A DNA stretch of 5,560 nt, from assembly GCA_034429275.1 (NCBI GenBank), contig DAOUFU010000065.1:1-5560 (forward strand), written 5' to 3'. Shown here in pieces: positions 5,548 to 5,560 of this stretch. Source of the stretch: DAOUFU01 sp034429275. GTDB taxonomy: Bacteria > Chloroflexota > Anaerolineae > Aggregatilineales > Aggregatilineaceae. How positions within the stretch are numbered: position 1 is the first letter of the stretch; every line of letters starts with the position of its first letter. A model generated the notes under the pieces. The model did no database searches. It was not told the origin of the DNA and worked only from the letters and a program-made list of their open reading frames with translations. The position numbers and the translations under genes are program-made.

Positions 5548-5560
5548 GCTTTGGGCCGGT

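Overview
The window looks like accessory or plasmid-like DNA from a moderately GC-rich bacterium. Style of the proteins vaguely suggests Chloroflexota, but nothing in the sequence proves that, and there is no rRNA or tRNA to anchor it. It contains the right-hand part of a Tn5053/Tn7-superfamily (TniA-TniB-TniQ) transposon next to a single-stranded-DNA-binding / replication-type neighbourhood.

Left part (1-2751): two overlapping rightward genes. The first is a TniB/TnsC-type AAA+ ATPase, whose frame is open at the left edge so its start may lie outside. The second is a 595-residue TniQ/TnsD-type protein with an N-terminal TniQ domain, a cysteine-rich zinc region and, unusually, about five tandem 60-residue helix-turn-helix-like repeats. 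TniA/TnsB (the DDE transposase) would be expected just upstream, outside the window. A perfect 11-bp hairpin at 2788-2813 closes the operon and also faces the convergent gene that follows.

Middle (2837-3871): a complete leftward ssb gene (120 aa, acidic C-terminal tip), preceded by a roughly 177-nt element with an elaborate fold (copy A, 3234-3410). About 400 bases of gene-free DNA follow, and then two 23-bp direct repeats (3818-3840 and 3847-3869) that look like transposase-binding sites at the transposon's right end.

Right part (3867-5560): a second leftward ssb (86 aa) that breaks off inside its OB-fold. Its TGA stop is provided by the outermost end repeat, so the transposon seems to have inserted into this gene. 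It too is preceded by a folded element (copy B, 4172-4355). Copies A and B share helix order, a 26-nt loop of identical length with 20 of 26 bases the same, an 8-by-5-nt internal loop and a 4-nt bulge, while nearly all paired bases differ. That is the pattern of a structured RNA, or a folded single-stranded DNA, under selection, and it is the most interesting signal here. After another gene-free stretch come a 96-aa protein of unknown function (rightward) and a CHC2-like zinc-finger protein (leftward, open at the right edge).

Working together: TniB and TniQ would choose the target and activate the unseen transposase. The two RNA-ssb modules and the zinc-finger protein suggest DNA-replication or DNA-transfer functions of a mobile replicon. 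Whether the folded element regulates ssb, is a trans-acting RNA on the opposite strand, or acts as folded single-stranded DNA cannot be decided from this sequence alone.
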